NCBI GenBank assembly: GCA_002389705.1
Contig: DGQJ01000084.1
Coordinates: 2,398 to 9,908, forward strand
Source of the DNA: Bacteroidales bacterium UBA4417
GTDB lineage: Bacteria; Bacteroidota; Bacteroidia; Bacteroidales; UBA4417
Direction: 5' to 3'
DNA: 7,511 bases
Position 1 is the first letter of the stretch. Each line of letters starts with the position of its first letter. Below the pieces are notes generated by a model. The model made no database searches. It had not been told where the DNA came from and saw nothing but the letters and a program-made list of their open reading frames with translations. Positions 7,181 to 7,511 of the stretch are shown here, piece after piece. The position numbers and the translations under genes were made by a program.

Positions 7181-7424
7181 CTCTTTATTCATGTTCCCGT
7201 ATTTCATTGCCCTCCCGAGGACATCTGGGAAGGCTTGTTAAATGATTGCTTTTCCATCCGGAAAAATGGCCCTCCATTGCAGAAGTTATTCAATCCCTTT
7301 TTACATGTAAACTACTGTACCAAATTCTTTTTTAGCTGTGCTGCATTATACTTGTGATAAATGCCGAAGACTTTTGCGGTGAAAGCATGCGACTTAACTT
7401 ATATCAAGACATAATTAGCCGTTA

Positions 7425-7452
7425 AACCTGGTTATTACCGGTTCGCATAACC
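7425..7452. repeat. Two overlapping, mutually exclusive inverted repeats
   Basis: Fold A pairs AACC (7425-7428) with GGTT (7440-7443) and GGT (7430-7432) with ACC (7437-7439), with T7429 bulged and loop TATT. Fold B pairs GGTTAT (7430-7435) with ATAACC (7447-7452) around an 11-base loop. They share bases, so only one can form in an RNA. No T-run follows on either strand, so neither looks like a plain terminator; an operator or RNA switch is possible but unproven. Confidence 0.3.
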
Positions 7453-7511
7453 AAAAGTCTGCAAAAGGAATGTGGATTTTAATTTGTTGACCGCTTTATC
7501 ACGATATTTCC

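Larger units (their letters stand above)
7108..7511. other. Non-coding region upstream of the phosphoethanolamine transferase
   Basis: About 400 bases with no supported gene. It holds the -7 box at 7173-7180, an imperfect repeat 7211-7233 (CCTCCC with GGGAAGG), a perfect 6-bp hairpin 7250-7265 (TTTTCC, loop ATCC, GGAAAA) and nested repeats at 7425-7452. On the minus strand a frame stays open from the window edge for 24 codons and closes with two consecutive TAA codons at 7432-7437. That could be the tail of a gene outside the window, but an open stretch this short is expected by chance. No tRNA, CRISPR or insertion-sequence end is seen. Confidence 0.5.

Noticed and set aside
7435..7511. Minus-strand frame open from the window edge to TAA, as the tail of a neighbouring gene.
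   Set aside because: Only 24 codons are visible and such a stretch is common by chance; it cannot be judged without sequence to the right.
1..7511. CRISPR array, tRNA, rRNA, insertion sequence, defence or phage genes.
   Set aside because: No regularly spaced repeats, cloverleaf, transposase or phage-like motif was found on either strand.

Overview
The window most likely comes from a member of the Bacteroidota. The large central protein ends in a Type IX secretion sorting domain, a system confined to that phylum and close relatives. Upstream of all three genes is the octamer TATATTTG, which fits the Bacteroidota -7 promoter consensus TAnnTTTG. The start codons sit behind A/T-rich leaders without clear Shine-Dalgarno sequences. 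I cannot name the genus.

Layout: (1) 6-833, minus strand, a class I SAM-dependent methyltransferase of unknown substrate. (2) 834-1206, a divergent intergenic region. It holds two outward-facing promoters of the same form (ATTG, 20 bases, TATATTTG) and, in the rightward leader, a strong stand-alone intrinsic-terminator hairpin. (3) 1207-5334, plus strand, a 1375-residue secreted modular beta-1,3-glucanase: signal peptide, GH81 catalytic domain, Ig-like, CBM6, PKD-like, Ig-like, probable glucan-binding module, T9SS sorting domain. (4) 5335-5538, a convergent region with two hairpins and a doubtful 40-codon ORF. (5) 5539-7107, minus strand, an inner-membrane phosphoethanolamine transferase of the EptA/MCR type. 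(6) 7108-7511, non-coding as far as I can tell, with the promoter of the transferase and some inverted repeats.

The three genes look like separate transcription units and do not form an evident pathway. The glucanase would be exported by Sec, carried across the outer membrane by T9SS and left on the cell surface or released, where it would cut beta-1,3-glucans such as laminarin, curdlan, callose or fungal wall glucan. No SusC/SusD pair or other glycan-utilisation gene is visible here. The transferase would modify lipid A or another surface glycan with phosphoethanolamine.

The least expected signal is the complete promoter-to-terminator unit of about 110 bases in the glucanase leader (about 981-1125). 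It could be a small RNA or a transcription attenuator controlling the glucanase. I did not find a clearly novel multi-gene system.
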